Shown piece by piece: positions 33,665 to 42,568 of a DNA stretch of 48,564 nucleotides. Below the pieces are notes generated by a model. It ran no database searches and was not told where the DNA came from. It was given only the letters and a program-made list of their open reading frames with translations. The stretch's first letter is position 1. Every line of letters begins with the position of its first letter. The translations under genes were made by a program, and so were the position numbers. The stretch comes from Verrucomicrobiota bacterium (GTDB taxonomy: Bacteria; Verrucomicrobiota; Verrucomicrobiia; Chthoniobacterales; UBA10450), in contig QHRF01000058.1 of the NCBI GenBank assembly GCA_003220055.1, forward strand, positions 1 to 48,564, written 5' to 3'.

Positions 33665-34324
33665 ATGAAAATTATCATTTTATTTCTCGCAACCGTCTTC
33701 CTCGCGGCAATGACCTTTGCTCAGGAAGAATCAGCCTCGCCCGCGGAATCGACCGCACCGGCAACCGAAGAAAAAGCATCCGCCACAGTCGAGGAAACGC
33801 CCGCTTCCAAAGCAACGGAAGCCATTGCTCCGGCTCCTGAAAAGAAAGCTGAGGCAGCAACGTCTCCAAAAGCTGCCGCAACCGCGGCGGCAAAAACGGA
33901 AGCAACGACTTCCACCGCCGCGAAGCCAGCTTCCGCTGCCGCCCCGAGTGGAAAGAAAATGAGCGTCCGGGAGATGGAAGAAAAGTGGGAAGCTTCGATT
34001 CCCAGCCACGACTTTACGACAGTCCAGGGGTTCGTTGCCTCTGATTTCGTTGGCGTATCCTCACAAGGCAAGTTTGTCGACAAGTCCACCATGCTGGCAG
34101 AATACAAGAAGGACAAGGACACCTACAAGTCGGCGAAAAACGAGAAACTAAACGTCAAGTCTTTCGGGCCAAATGTTACAGTTGTGACCGGCCGCGCCCG
34201 GGAAAATGGAACGGGCAAAGACGGTAAAGCGTTCGATCGAACCTTCCTTTTCACCGACACCTGGATGTTGCGGAACGGACAATGGCAGTGCGTCGCTTCG
34301 CAGATCAACAAAGTTAAGGGATAA
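33665..34324 (+). CDS. exported DUF4440/NTF2-like protein with Ala/Pro/Thr-rich linker
   Basis: Signal peptide MKIIILFLATVFLAAMTFAQ. A low-complexity region (residues 21-95) of Ala, Glu, Thr, Pro and Lys follows and is likely to span the periplasm or wall. The C-terminal part (98-219) has the cystatin/NTF2 pattern: VREMEEKWEASIPSHDF, VASDFVGVSSQGKFVDKS, NVTVVTGRARENGTG and FTDTWMLRNGQWQCVASQ. Members bind small ligands or are inactive enzymes; its function is unknown. It lies divergent from the sigma gene, and a strong terminator follows. Confidence 0.82.
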   Translation: MKIIILFLATVFLAAMTFAQEESASPAESTAPATEEKASATVEETPASKATEAIAPAPEKKAEAATSPKAAATAAAKTEATTSTAAKPASAAAPSGKKMSVREMEEKWEASIPSHDFTTVQGFVASDFVGVSSQGKFVDKSTMLAEYKKDKDTYKSAKNEKLNVKSFGPNVTVVTGRARENGTGKDGKAFDRTFLFTDTWMLRNGQWQCVASQINKVKG

Positions 34325-34343
34325 TCCACACTCTAATTGCTCA

Positions 34344-34373
34344 AAAAGCGGCCGTGGCAACGCGGCCGCTTTT
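34344..34373 (+). terminator. rho-independent terminator
   Basis: Arms AAAAGCGGCCG and CGGCCGCTTTT pair over 11 bases with an 8-base loop and a T-run. It is 19 bases after the 33665 gene and before the trehalose synthase start. Confidence 0.85.
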
Positions 34374-34461
34374 TCTTCGCCAGCGCTCCCAGTATATCGA
34401 TCCTGCGGCGCAAACTAACGGATCATTGCGCGGCGTGCTTTGTGCGGCAAAGGTTACTCGC

Positions 34462-37400
34462 ATGCCGTCGAGCACTAAAGAATCAGTGGCCGATCCGCTT
34501 TGGTACAAGGACGCGGTCATCTATGAGCTGCACGTCAAGACCTTCCATGACAGTGATGGCGACGGGATTGGCGATTTCCGCGGCCTGATCCAAAAACTCG
34601 ATTACCTCCAGGAGCTCGGCATTACCGCTATCTGGCTCCTGCCCTTTTATCCATCCCCACTCCGTGATGACGGCTACGACATCGCCGATTATTTCGACGT
34701 TAATCCGAACTACGGAACGCTCGACGATTTTCGCGCGTTCCTCGACGGGGCGCACAAACGCGGCCTGCGCGTCATCACCGAGCTGGTCATCAATCACACA
34801 TCCGACCAAAATCCGTGGTTCCAAAAATCCCGGCGCGCGCCGCCCGGTTCACCCGAACGCGAATTTTATGTCTGGAGCGATACGCCGGAAAAATATTCAG
34901 ACGCGCGGATCATCTTCAAAGACTTCGAAACTTCGAATTGGTCATGGGATCCGCTGGCCAAGGCGTACTATTGGCACCGCTTCTACGCGCATCAGCCTGA
35001 TTTGAATTTCGAAAATCCGGCCGTCCACGAAGCGGTCGAGAAGGTTTGCGACTTTTGGCTCGCCATGGGTGTCGACGGAGTGCGGCTCGATGCGGTGCCT
35101 TACCTTTACGAGCGCGAAGGGACGAGCTGCGAAAATCTACCCGAGACGCATGCCTACCTGAAAAAGTTGCGCGCGCACGTCGATCAAAAATTCCCCGGCC
35201 GCACGTTGCTGGCCGAGGCGAACCAGTGGCCGGAAGATGCGGTCGCCTATTTCGGCAGCGGCGACGAATCGCACATGAGTTTTCATTTCCCGCTCATGCC
35301 GCGCATGTTCATGGCGCTGCAAATGGAAGATCGGTTTCCGATCATCGATATCCTCGATCAAACGCCGCCGATTCCGGACAACTGCCAGTGGGCGATGTTC
35401 CTGCGCAACCACGACGAGCTCACGCTTGAAATGGTGACGGACGAGGAGCGCGATTACATGTGGCGCGTTTACGCCAACGATCCGCACGCGCGGATCAATC
35501 TCGGGATTCGCCGACGGCTGGCGCCCCTGCTCGCCAATAGCCGGCGCAAAATGGAACTTCTCAACACCATGCTTCTCTCCATGCCCGGCACGCCAATTAT
35601 TTATTACGGCGACGAAATCGGCATGGGCGATAACATTTACCTTGGCGATCGCAACGGCTGTCGGACCCCGATGCAATGGAGTCCCGACCGCAATGCCGGT
35701 TTTTCCCTGGCTAATCCGCAACAGCTACATTTGCCCGTGATCATCGACCCCGAGTACCACTACGAAGCAATCAACGTTGAAAACCAGCAGAAGAATTTGT
35801 CTTCCATGCTTTGGTGGATGCGCCGCGTCATTGCGACGCGGAAGAACTTCAAAGCCTTTTCCCGCGGCACTCTCGAATTTCTTTTTCCGGACAATGCCAA
35901 GGTGCTTGCCTTTCTCCGCCGACATGAAGACGAAACCGTTCTAATTGTTGTGAACCTGTCGCGCTTCGCGCAAGTGGTTGAGCTCGATCTGGCGCGCTTT
36001 TCCGGATGTAGGCCGATCGAGGTGTTCAGTCGCAACGCATTCCCCATCATAAAAAAATCTGCTTATGTGCTCACGCTCGGGCCGCATTCGCATTACTGGT
36101 TTACCCTTCAGCCGCAAAGCGAGCGGCGGCGCTTGGAAAAAAAACGCGTTGTGCCGACGCTCAACGCTCGCCCCGAGTTGCAATCGCTGCTCGATGACGG
36201 CGAGCGAGCGCGCATCGAAGGCGAAATTCTACCCGAATACATCGCCACTTGTCGCTGGTTCGGCGCCAAAGCCCGAACGCTTCGGCAGATGCGCGTGCTT
36301 GAACGTTCCGCGATTTCTTCGGAGCCCAACGCCGCCCAATTCTGGTTCGTCGAAGTAAGTTATCTCGATGGCCCGACCGAAACCTATGCTTTGCCGGTAA
36401 AGATCCTTTCCGACGACAAAGCGCGGTCGCTTGCCCAATCTGCGCCGCACGCGGTCATCGCACGTTTCAGTGACGATCACGATTCGATTCTCTTCGACGC
36501 GGTCTGGGACACCGATTTTCGAGAGAAACTTTTCCGACTCATGTTGGATCGACAACACGCCAGCGGACGAAATGGAAATCTGGTCGGCGCGCTCAGTCCA
36601 CGCGTAGGTGCGGTCACGACTGTTCTGCCTTCCAATGTTCTCAGCGGCGAGCAAAGCAACTCCTCGATGCTTTTTGCCGACAAATTCTTCCTCAAGCTTT
36701 ACCGAAAACTGGAGGACGGCGTGAACCCCGACGTCGAGGTCACGCGATTCCTGACCGAGCGCGCGCAATTCGATAACGTGCCTGCGTTTGGCGGCTCAAT
36801 TGAATATCGCCGGGCCAAAACGCAGCCCACCGTCGTTTGTTTGTTGCAGGACGCGATCACGAGTGAATCCGATGCCTGGACGATGACGCTCGATCACGTC
36901 GGCCGTTTTTATGAACGCGTCCTTTGTCGTAAAGCCGAGCTGCAAAATGAAACCGCGCCGGCTGGCGCGCTGGTCGAAGAATTGGTCGGTGGGGTTTACG
37001 CCGAGAAAGCAAAACTGCTCGCGCAACGCACCGGCGAATTGCATCTCGCGCTCGCCTCAGTCCGGGACGATCCCGTTTTTGCACCCGAGCCGTTCAACGC
37101 CATGGCCCAGCGTTCAGTTTATCAAAGCATGCGCGCCCTCCTGCGCCGCAACTTCGATTCGTTGAAAAAGAAATTGCGCGATGTGCCCGAAAATCTTCGC
37201 GACGAAGCCAAAGAAGTTCTCGGCACCGAGAAGGACATCCTCGCTCGCGAAAAACGCCTGCTCGATCGCAAAACCAATGCCGCGAAAATCCGGATTCACG
37301 GCGATTATCATCTCGGTCAGGTCCTCTCCACCGGAAAAGATTTCGTCATTCTCGATTTCGAAGGCGAGCCGGCGCGGCCGTTAAGCGAGCGCAAACTCAA

Positions 37401-37653
37401 ACGTTCCGCGCTGCGCGATGTCGCCGGCATGATGCGCTCGTTTCAATACGCCGCTTACAGCGCGCTTTGGCAGCCGGCCATGCGCGCTGAAGACGTCCCA
37501 TTCCTCGAGCGCTGGGCCGATCTCTGGTATCGCCAGATGAGCAGTTACCTCCTCGACAAAGCCGTTTACGAAATCGGCTACGAACTCAACAATCGCCCCG
37601 ATTGGGTCATCATCCCCATCCGCGGCATCAAACACATTCTGAAATCAGCGTAA
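34462..37653 (+). CDS. treS: trehalose synthase / maltokinase fusion
   Basis: The first half isomerises trehalose and maltose; the second phosphorylates maltose for GlgE-type glucan synthesis. The GH13 domain (about 10-550) shows WYKDAVIYELHVKTF, AIWLLPFYPSPLRDDGYD, VDGVRLDAVPYLYEREG with the nucleophile Asp near residue 209, LLAEANQWPED (acid Glu) and FLRNHDELTLEM. The maltokinase half (about 575-1063) shows YIATCRWFGAKARTL and, near residue 947, IHGDYHLGQVL and FVILDFEGEPARPL. The ATG at 34462 has AAAGG nearby; upstream in-frame codons pass through the terminator. The length of 1063 fits the fused family. No glgE or glgB is in the window. Confidence 0.94.
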   Translation: MPSSTKESVADPLWYKDAVIYELHVKTFHDSDGDGIGDFRGLIQKLDYLQELGITAIWLLPFYPSPLRDDGYDIADYFDVNPNYGTLDDFRAFLDGAHKRGLRVITELVINHTSDQNPWFQKSRRAPPGSPEREFYVWSDTPEKYSDARIIFKDFETSNWSWDPLAKAYYWHRFYAHQPDLNFENPAVHEAVEKVCDFWLAMGVDGVRLDAVPYLYEREGTSCENLPETHAYLKKLRAHVDQKFPGRTLLAEANQWPEDAVAYFGSGDESHMSFHFPLMPRMFMALQMEDRFPIIDILDQTPPIPDNCQWAMFLRNHDELTLEMVTDEERDYMWRVYANDPHARINLGIRRRLAPLLANSRRKMELLNTMLLSMPGTPIIYYGDEIGMGDNIYLGDRNGCRTPMQWSPDRNAGFSLANPQQLHLPVIIDPEYHYEAINVENQQKNLSSMLWWMRRVIATRKNFKAFSRGTLEFLFPDNAKVLAFLRRHEDETVLIVVNLSRFAQVVELDLARFSGCRPIEVFSRNAFPIIKKSAYVLTLGPHSHYWFTLQPQSERRRLEKKRVVPTLNARPELQSLLDDGERARIEGEILPEYIATCRWFGAKARTLRQMRVLERSAISSEPNAAQFWFVEVSYLDGPTETYALPVKILSDDKARSLAQSAPHAVIARFSDDHDSILFDAVWDTDFREKLFRLMLDRQHASGRNGNLVGALSPRVGAVTTVLPSNVLSGEQSNSSMLFADKFFLKLYRKLEDGVNPDVEVTRFLTERAQFDNVPAFGGSIEYRRAKTQPTVVCLLQDAITSESDAWTMTLDHVGRFYERVLCRKAELQNETAPAGALVEELVGGVYAEKAKLLAQRTGELHLALASVRDDPVFAPEPFNAMAQRSVYQSMRALLRRNFDSLKKKLRDVPENLRDEAKEVLGTEKDILAREKRLLDRKTNAAKIRIHGDYHLGQVLSTGKDFVILDFEGEPARPLSERKLKRSALRDVAGMMRSFQYAAYSALWQPAMRAEDVPFLERWADLWYRQMSSYLLDKAVYEIGYELNNRPDWVIIPIRGIKHILKSA

Positions 37654-37660
37654 AAAATTG

Positions 37661-37741
37661 CCACCGATGCACGCAGATGAAACACAGATGGAAAATCTGT
37701 TTCTTTTATCTGTGAAAATCTGTGTCAACCTGTGGCTCTAA
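37661..37741. repeat. intergenic palindromic repeat rich in ATCTGTG
   Basis: ACACAGAT (37682-37689) and ATCTGTGT (37718-37725) form the stem, and CCAC near the left end matches GTGG near the right. Several ATCTGTG words occur within 60 bases. Similar CCAC...ATCTGTG...GTGG elements are common between genes in Verrucomicrobiota; the recall is general, not checked. Confidence 0.55.
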
Positions 37742-37762
37742 ACAATGGTTTGGAAAAATCCT

Positions 37763-38434
37763 ATGAATCAGCATCTCGACAAGATCGACAATGACATTGC
37801 GGAGAAACATCTCTTAAAGCATCCGTTTTATCTCGCCTGGACGCGCGGTGAGCTGAGCAAAGCAGCGCTGACAGATTATGCGCGTCAGTACTATCATCAT
37901 GTCGCCGCGTTTCCGACGTATCTCTCAGCGGTGCACACAAAGTGCGATGATCAACCGACCCGCAAACAAATTCTCTCTAATCTGATCGATGAAGAAGCCG
38001 GCTCGCCGAATCATCCGGAGCTTTGGAAACAATTTGCGGAAGGCCTCGGTGTGGAAAATGTCGAGCTTGAGAAGACGGAGAAACAGCCGGAGACAAAAAA
38101 TCTGATCGGAACGTTTCGATCAGTTTGTGGCGAAACGTCGGCGGCGGAAGGTTTGGCTGCGCTTTACGCCTACGAGAGTCAGATCCCGGCGATCTGTGAA
38201 TCCAAGATCGACGGGTTGAAAAAGCATTACGGCTTCACGGATCCGAAAGGCTACGAATATTTCTCGGTCCACATCGAAGCCGATAAAGAACATTCCGCTG
38301 CTGAGCGGGAAATGCTAAGCACGTACGTCGACAATCAGAACATTAACAAAGTGCGCGCGTCGGTGCAGCGCGTTCTCGATGCGCTTTGGGAAATGCTCTC
38401 CGGCGTTTGCCGAAGACACGCCATCGCGTGCTGA
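37763..38434 (+). CDS. CADD-like protein of the TenA/PqqC fold (folate-linked)
   Basis: This 223-residue all-helical protein is akin to Chlamydia CADD, a self-sacrificing metal enzyme that gives p-aminobenzoate for folate in species lacking pabABC. Visible are LKHPFYLAWTRGELSKAALTDYARQYYHHV (two key Tyr regions, residues 18-50), AAFPTYLSAVHTKCDDQ, NLIDEEAGSPNHPELW and FSVHIEADKEHS near residue 170, which supply His and Glu metal ligands. The ATG at 37763 is preferred over 37745. The AAGATCGACA motif at 37781 encodes KID near the start. Function by family knowledge only. Confidence 0.86.
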   Translation: MNQHLDKIDNDIAEKHLLKHPFYLAWTRGELSKAALTDYARQYYHHVAAFPTYLSAVHTKCDDQPTRKQILSNLIDEEAGSPNHPELWKQFAEGLGVENVELEKTEKQPETKNLIGTFRSVCGETSAAEGLAALYAYESQIPAICESKIDGLKKHYGFTDPKGYEYFSVHIEADKEHSAAEREMLSTYVDNQNINKVRASVQRVLDALWEMLSGVCRRHAIAC

Positions 38435-38457
38435 ATCGATCTCGCAAATTCGGCGCT

Positions 38458-38490
38458 GGAGACTTGACCGTTTTGAACGGTCAAGTCTCC
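38458..38490. terminator. 15-bp perfect hairpin between convergent genes
   Basis: GGAGACTTGACCGTT (38458-38472), loop TTG, AACGGTCAAGTCTCC (38476-38490). It is likely to end both the CADD gene (stop at 38434) and the minus-strand propeller gene (stop at 38509). There is no long T-run. Confidence 0.78.
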
Positions 38491-38508
38491 CATTCCAAAA
38501 AGTTCGGT

Positions 38509-41322
38509 TTATCTGGGCGTGATGCCTTCGGCGAGGTCGACGTGGAAGCTTTGTTTCACCTTGTTCGTGCCGAAACTTAATTCCGCGTTGTAATCGCCGG
38601 CCGGCAACAATCGTTTCGGATCGTCGCCGCCGTACTCGATGCTCACGTCTTTGGTCGGGCGCAGATCCCAATTCAATCGGGTGAATCCGGGCGTGCCGGG
38701 CGCTTTCAGATTCGCGACTGGTTGCCCGATGGATTTCGTGACTGAGATTTTGATTTCGTCACCAGTGAATTCTTTTACCCAAACAGTGAACAGCCCGCCT
38801 TCGGGCGGATTTTGCCCGCGATAAACTCCTTTACCGTGCGAATCGACAAATCCCGGCTGCAAATACGCGCCGGTGACGGACCGCACGCTGAACAGATGCG
38901 CTGGCTTCGCCGCGATCTCTTCAGTGAATTCGCGGAACGGCGTACTGTCATCGAGCACGGCGATGCTGCGGCCATGCGTCGCGATCACGAGATCGGTTGT
39001 GCGCGGATGAATTTGAATGTCATCCACGCGCACGGACGGAACATCGCCAATTCGCACCCAATGCGCGCCCTGGTCGAACGACGCGAACAATCCAAAGTGC
39101 GTTCCCGCGTAAAGCAATTTCGGGTTCACTGGATCTTCGCGCACAACTTCAACGGGGTCATTTGCGGGAAGATCGCCGCTGACTGATTTCCAAGTTTTGC
39201 CGAGGTCACTGGTACGCATGATCATGGGTCGATCATCGCCGGTCCGATAACCGTTGCTGGCTACGTAAGCGACGTTCGGATCAACATTCGACGGTTCGAT
39301 GCGCACGACCCATTGCCCGCGCGCCGGTTCCGGCAAATTATTTGTCACCTCCGTCCATTTGCCGCCGTCGTTTTCGGTGATCCAAAGACGACCATCATCC
39401 GTTCCAGCCCAGAGCAATCCCGCGCGCTTGGGCGATTCGGCCAGCGAAAAAACGACGCCGTAACTTTCCGCGCCGCTGCCGACCGCATTCGTTTTGTTTG
39501 GATCGTTGTGCGTCAGATCGGGGCTGATCACAGAATATTTTTCCATGCGATCAGTCAGCTTGAAGACGCAGTTGCCGCCGAGATAAATGGCGCCGGGCTT
39601 GTGTTTACTCATTAGCATCGGCGAGTTCCAATGAAACCGGTAACGGGGCGCACCTTCCGTTGGTTCGGGCCGTAAACGCCGCAGCTCGCCATTGCGCAGA
39701 TTGATCCGGTGCACTTCCCCACCCTGACTCTCGGCGTAAAACGTGTCGCGGTCGGTCGGATCGAACAGAACATAGAAGCCGTCGCCGCCGGCAAGCGCGG
39801 TCCAATCGGAATTGCGAATCTGCTCTTTGCTCTGGACGCCGCTCGGCCCAACCCAGTTCTCGTTGTCCTGCAAGCCGCCCGCGATTCGGAAATACGGTTT
39901 CGAATCGTCGAGGCTGATTCGGTAAAATTCTCCCGCCGGAATCTTGCTCAGATGGTCCCAATTTTTGCCGCCGGCAAAACTTTGATACAGACCGCCATCG
40001 GTCCCAAGCAACAAACGCTGACAAACGGGCGGTTTCGGCGGTTTGTTTTTGTCTTCCGGCTTTGGCGGCTTCGGCGCCGGCACTGTGCCAGGCTGAATTG
40101 CCAGGGCGTGGCAATCCGGGTGCACTTTCTCGGAAAGATCTTCCCGGAAATTTTTGCCGCCATCATCCGAGACCAGCAGCGCAAACTGGAGCAGATAAAC
40201 GCGCTGATCGTTTGCCGGATCGATCCGGATCTGGCTGAAATAAAACGGGCGGGGATCGATCGCGCTCATTCGCGTCCAATGCTCGCCGTTGTCTTCCGAT
40301 CGAAAAACGCCGCCGCTTTTGCTGCGCAAATCGCTCAGCGTGCCCGAACCGCCTTCAAAACTTTGTACGACCGCCATTACGATTTTCGGATTACTCGCGC
40401 TCACGGCCAGACCAGTGCGCCCGGTCTGCCCGGGCAAACCGCCGCTTAATTTTTTCCAGGTCGCTCCGCCATTCGTACTTTTGAAAATTCCACCAACGTC
40501 TTCGCCGCCAGTCGCGTTCGGTCCTGAGGTGAAACTCCACGGTGTGCGCTGCCGGGCGTAAAGCGCTGCATAAACAATCTGCGGATTGCCTGGATCGAGA
40601 ATCACATCGCCGCAGCCCGTGCGCGCATTGTGCGGCCCGGCCGCCTGGAGGATCAGCTTCCACGTTTTGCCGCCATCAGTTGTTTTAAACAAACCGCGCT
40701 CGCCGCCGTCGGCCCACAAATGCCCCATCGCCGCGACATAGGCGACGTCAGGATTTTTTGGATCGACAACGATGCGCGCAATGGCGCGGCTATCTTTCAG
40801 CCCGACATTTGTCCAATGCTCGCCGCCGTCGGTTGTCCGATAAACCCCGTTTCCCCAATCGGACGAATTCCGATCGTTCGCTTCGCCGCTCCCAACCCAA
40901 ATGACATCCGAATCGGACGGCGCAATTGCGATAGCGCCGATTGAAAGCACAGGTTGTTTGTCGAAAATCGGGTCGAAAGAAACGCCGCTGTCGCCTGATT
41001 TAAAAACACCGCCGTGTCCGAGCGCAACATAAAACACGAACGGATTGCGCGGATCGATCGCGATATCAGAAACGCGCCCACCCATGACTGCGGGACCGAT
41101 TGAGCGCGCCTTGAGATTTTTGAAGAGCACATCGGTCCCCTGCGGAGCCCCAGTAGAGGGCGCCGGCGTCACTGAAGCCGACAACGGTGGAGTCGTACTC
41201 GCTGGCGATGCAGCTGCCGGCGAACCCGCCGCGGCGGCCGCAGAAGCTGGCGGTGATTCTTCCTGCGCGAACGAAAGCGAACAAATCAACAAACCGAAGA
41301 TCGAGGCGAATCGAGTACTCAT
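38509..41322 (-). CDS. exported beta-propeller protein, BNR/Vps10-sortilin type
   Basis: This 937-residue secreted protein has a signal peptide (MSTRFASIFGLLICSLSFAQ) and a Pro/Ala/Thr-rich linker to about residue 60. Many Asp-box/BNR units follow, for example GVFKSGDSGVSF, GVYRTTDGGEHWTNV, GLFKTTDGGKTWKLI, GIFKSTNGGATWKKL and GVFRSEDNGEHWTRM, each one propeller blade edge, interspersed with IDPRNP-type strands up to about residue 790. A C-terminal FN3/Ig-like part (820-937) ends in HVDLAEGITPR. Similar proteins are annotated as glycosyl hydrolases, but no catalytic residues are evident. The role may be adhesion or binding. Confidence 0.85.
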   Translation of the reverse strand: MSTRFASIFGLLICSLSFAQEESPPASAAAAAGSPAAASPASTTPPLSASVTPAPSTGAPQGTDVLFKNLKARSIGPAVMGGRVSDIAIDPRNPFVFYVALGHGGVFKSGDSGVSFDPIFDKQPVLSIGAIAIAPSDSDVIWVGSGEANDRNSSDWGNGVYRTTDGGEHWTNVGLKDSRAIARIVVDPKNPDVAYVAAMGHLWADGGERGLFKTTDGGKTWKLILQAAGPHNARTGCGDVILDPGNPQIVYAALYARQRTPWSFTSGPNATGGEDVGGIFKSTNGGATWKKLSGGLPGQTGRTGLAVSASNPKIVMAVVQSFEGGSGTLSDLRSKSGGVFRSEDNGEHWTRMSAIDPRPFYFSQIRIDPANDQRVYLLQFALLVSDDGGKNFREDLSEKVHPDCHALAIQPGTVPAPKPPKPEDKNKPPKPPVCQRLLLGTDGGLYQSFAGGKNWDHLSKIPAGEFYRISLDDSKPYFRIAGGLQDNENWVGPSGVQSKEQIRNSDWTALAGGDGFYVLFDPTDRDTFYAESQGGEVHRINLRNGELRRLRPEPTEGAPRYRFHWNSPMLMSKHKPGAIYLGGNCVFKLTDRMEKYSVISPDLTHNDPNKTNAVGSGAESYGVVFSLAESPKRAGLLWAGTDDGRLWITENDGGKWTEVTNNLPEPARGQWVVRIEPSNVDPNVAYVASNGYRTGDDRPMIMRTSDLGKTWKSVSGDLPANDPVEVVREDPVNPKLLYAGTHFGLFASFDQGAHWVRIGDVPSVRVDDIQIHPRTTDLVIATHGRSIAVLDDSTPFREFTEEIAAKPAHLFSVRSVTGAYLQPGFVDSHGKGVYRGQNPPEGGLFTVWVKEFTGDEIKISVTKSIGQPVANLKAPGTPGFTRLNWDLRPTKDVSIEYGGDDPKRLLPAGDYNAELSFGTNKVKQSFHVDLAEGITPR

Positions 41323-41368
41323 AAGCGTAAGGAATAAATCATGGCGACTGAGGCGTTATAGGGCAAGC

Positions 41369-41384
41369 GGTCGCCGCGGCGACC
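41369..41384. promoter_or_regulatory. 16-bp perfect palindrome in divergent promoter region
   Basis: GGTCGCCGCGGCGACC lies between the start codons of the beta-propeller gene (41322, minus) and fabI (41438, plus). It could be a repressor operator. It may equally be a GC-rich hairpin of the repeat at 41396. Confidence 0.45.
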
Positions 41385-41395
41385 TTGCAGATTTC

Positions 41396-41420
41396 TGTAG
41401 CGGCGTTTCGTGAGCGCCGC
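41396..41420. repeat. GTAGCGGCG hairpin, partial copy
   Basis: TGTAGCGGCG (41396-41405) matches the left arm of the hairpin at 28648. Here the right arm is only CGCCGC (41415-41420). It lies 18 bases before the fabI start. Confidence 0.55.
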
Positions 41421-41437
41421 AATATTGTCGATCTCGT

Positions 41438-42214
41438 ATGACGCAGCCAATGCTGGAAGGAAAGGTTGGAGTTGTCTTCGGTGTCGCGAATAAGCGCAGT
41501 ATCGCCTGGGCAATCGCGCAGGCCTGGGCGGCCGCAGGCGCGCGTCTCATTTTCAATTACCAAGGCGAACGGCTGAAAGAAAACGTCGAGGAACTGACGG
41601 CAGCTTTCGGAGAGAAAACACCACTCTTTCCATGTGACGTCTCGAGCGACGCGGAAATCAAAACATTTTTCGAGAAAGTCCGCGGCGAAACCGATCATGT
41701 CGATCTTCTGCTCCACTCGGTTGCGTTCGCGCCAAAGGAAGCGCTGGAAGGCGATTTCGTGAGCACCAACCGGGAAGCGTTTCGTGTCGCACACGATATC
41801 AGCGCCTATTCGCTGGTCGCGCTGGCGCGGGAAGTATCACCATTGATGACAAACGGCGGCAGCATTGTGGCAATGACCTATTACGGCTCGGAAAAAGTCG
41901 TGCCGCACTACAACGTGATGGGCGTAGCAAAAGCGAGCCTGGAGGCATCCACTCGTTACCTCGCCTACGATCTTGGTCTTAAGAAAATCCGCGTGAACTG
42001 CATTTCAGCCGGTGCGGTGCAGACGCTGGCCGCGCGCGGCATCAGCGGGTTTTCTCAAATGTTAAAGCATTATCAGGAACGCGCTCCGTTGAAGCGCAGC
42101 TGCGACCCAGCCGAGCTGGGCACGACCGGTGTTTTTCTGGCGAGCGACGGGGCCGCGGCAATCACCGGCCAGGTAATTTACGTCGACGGCGGCTACCAAA
42201 TCATGGGCATGTAG
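41438..42214 (+). CDS. fabI: enoyl-[acyl-carrier-protein] reductase (NADH), FabI
   Basis: FabI reduces the trans-2-enoyl-ACP double bond in each round of fatty acid elongation. The length of 258 is typical. Nucleotide motif GVANKRSIAWAIAQ is near residue 16, LLLHSVAFAPK near residue 90, and the catalytic Tyr-x6-Lys is HYNVMGVAKASLE with Tyr near 158 and Lys near 165. GGYQIMGM is the end. TGTCGATCTC, one mismatch from the window motif, lies 6 bases before the start, and an exact minus-strand copy is inside at 41698. Confidence 0.95.
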   Translation: MTQPMLEGKVGVVFGVANKRSIAWAIAQAWAAAGARLIFNYQGERLKENVEELTAAFGEKTPLFPCDVSSDAEIKTFFEKVRGETDHVDLLLHSVAFAPKEALEGDFVSTNREAFRVAHDISAYSLVALAREVSPLMTNGGSIVAMTYYGSEKVVPHYNVMGVAKASLEASTRYLAYDLGLKKIRVNCISAGAVQTLAARGISGFSQMLKHYQERAPLKRSCDPAELGTTGVFLASDGAAAITGQVIYVDGGYQIMGM

Positions 42215-42246
42215 CCATTTCCCCAAAAAATGAAAAGACTTGAGAA

Positions 42247-42561
42247 ATGATTGCGCGAGTTTGGTACGGCTGGACCACGCGGGAGAACGCAGAGAAATAT
42301 CAAAAGCTTTTGCGCGAAGAAGTTTTGCTCGAAATCGCGCATCGTAGCATTCCGGGCTACAAAGGCGCGGAGCTTTTCGTTCGCGAGGCCGAGAACGATG
42401 AAATGGAATTCATTACACTTTTGCGTTTCGAAACGCTCGATGCTGTAAAGATTTTTGCGGGCAAAAATTACGAGCAACCAGTCATTCCTCCGGACGCCAA
42501 GAAATTGCTCAAACGACACAGCGAACGATCACGCCATTACAAAGTCGTCGCGCTTAACTGA
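42247..42561 (+). CDS. small ABM-like dimeric alpha/beta-barrel protein
   Basis: This 104-residue protein begins MIARVWYGWTTRENAEKYQKLL and continues HRSIPGYKGAELFVREAENDEMEFITLLRFETLDAVKIF. This is the layout of antibiotic-biosynthesis monooxygenase (ABM) and related dimeric ferredoxin-like proteins. There is no obvious active residue, so it may be an oxidase, a heme-degrading enzyme or a binding protein. It lies 32 bases after fabI and 7 bases before the next gene, probably in one transcript. Confidence 0.75.
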   Translation: MIARVWYGWTTRENAEKYQKLLREEVLLEIAHRSIPGYKGAELFVREAENDEMEFITLLRFETLDAVKIFAGKNYEQPVIPPDAKKLLKRHSERSRHYKVVALN

Positions 42562-42568
42562 CCGGCAG

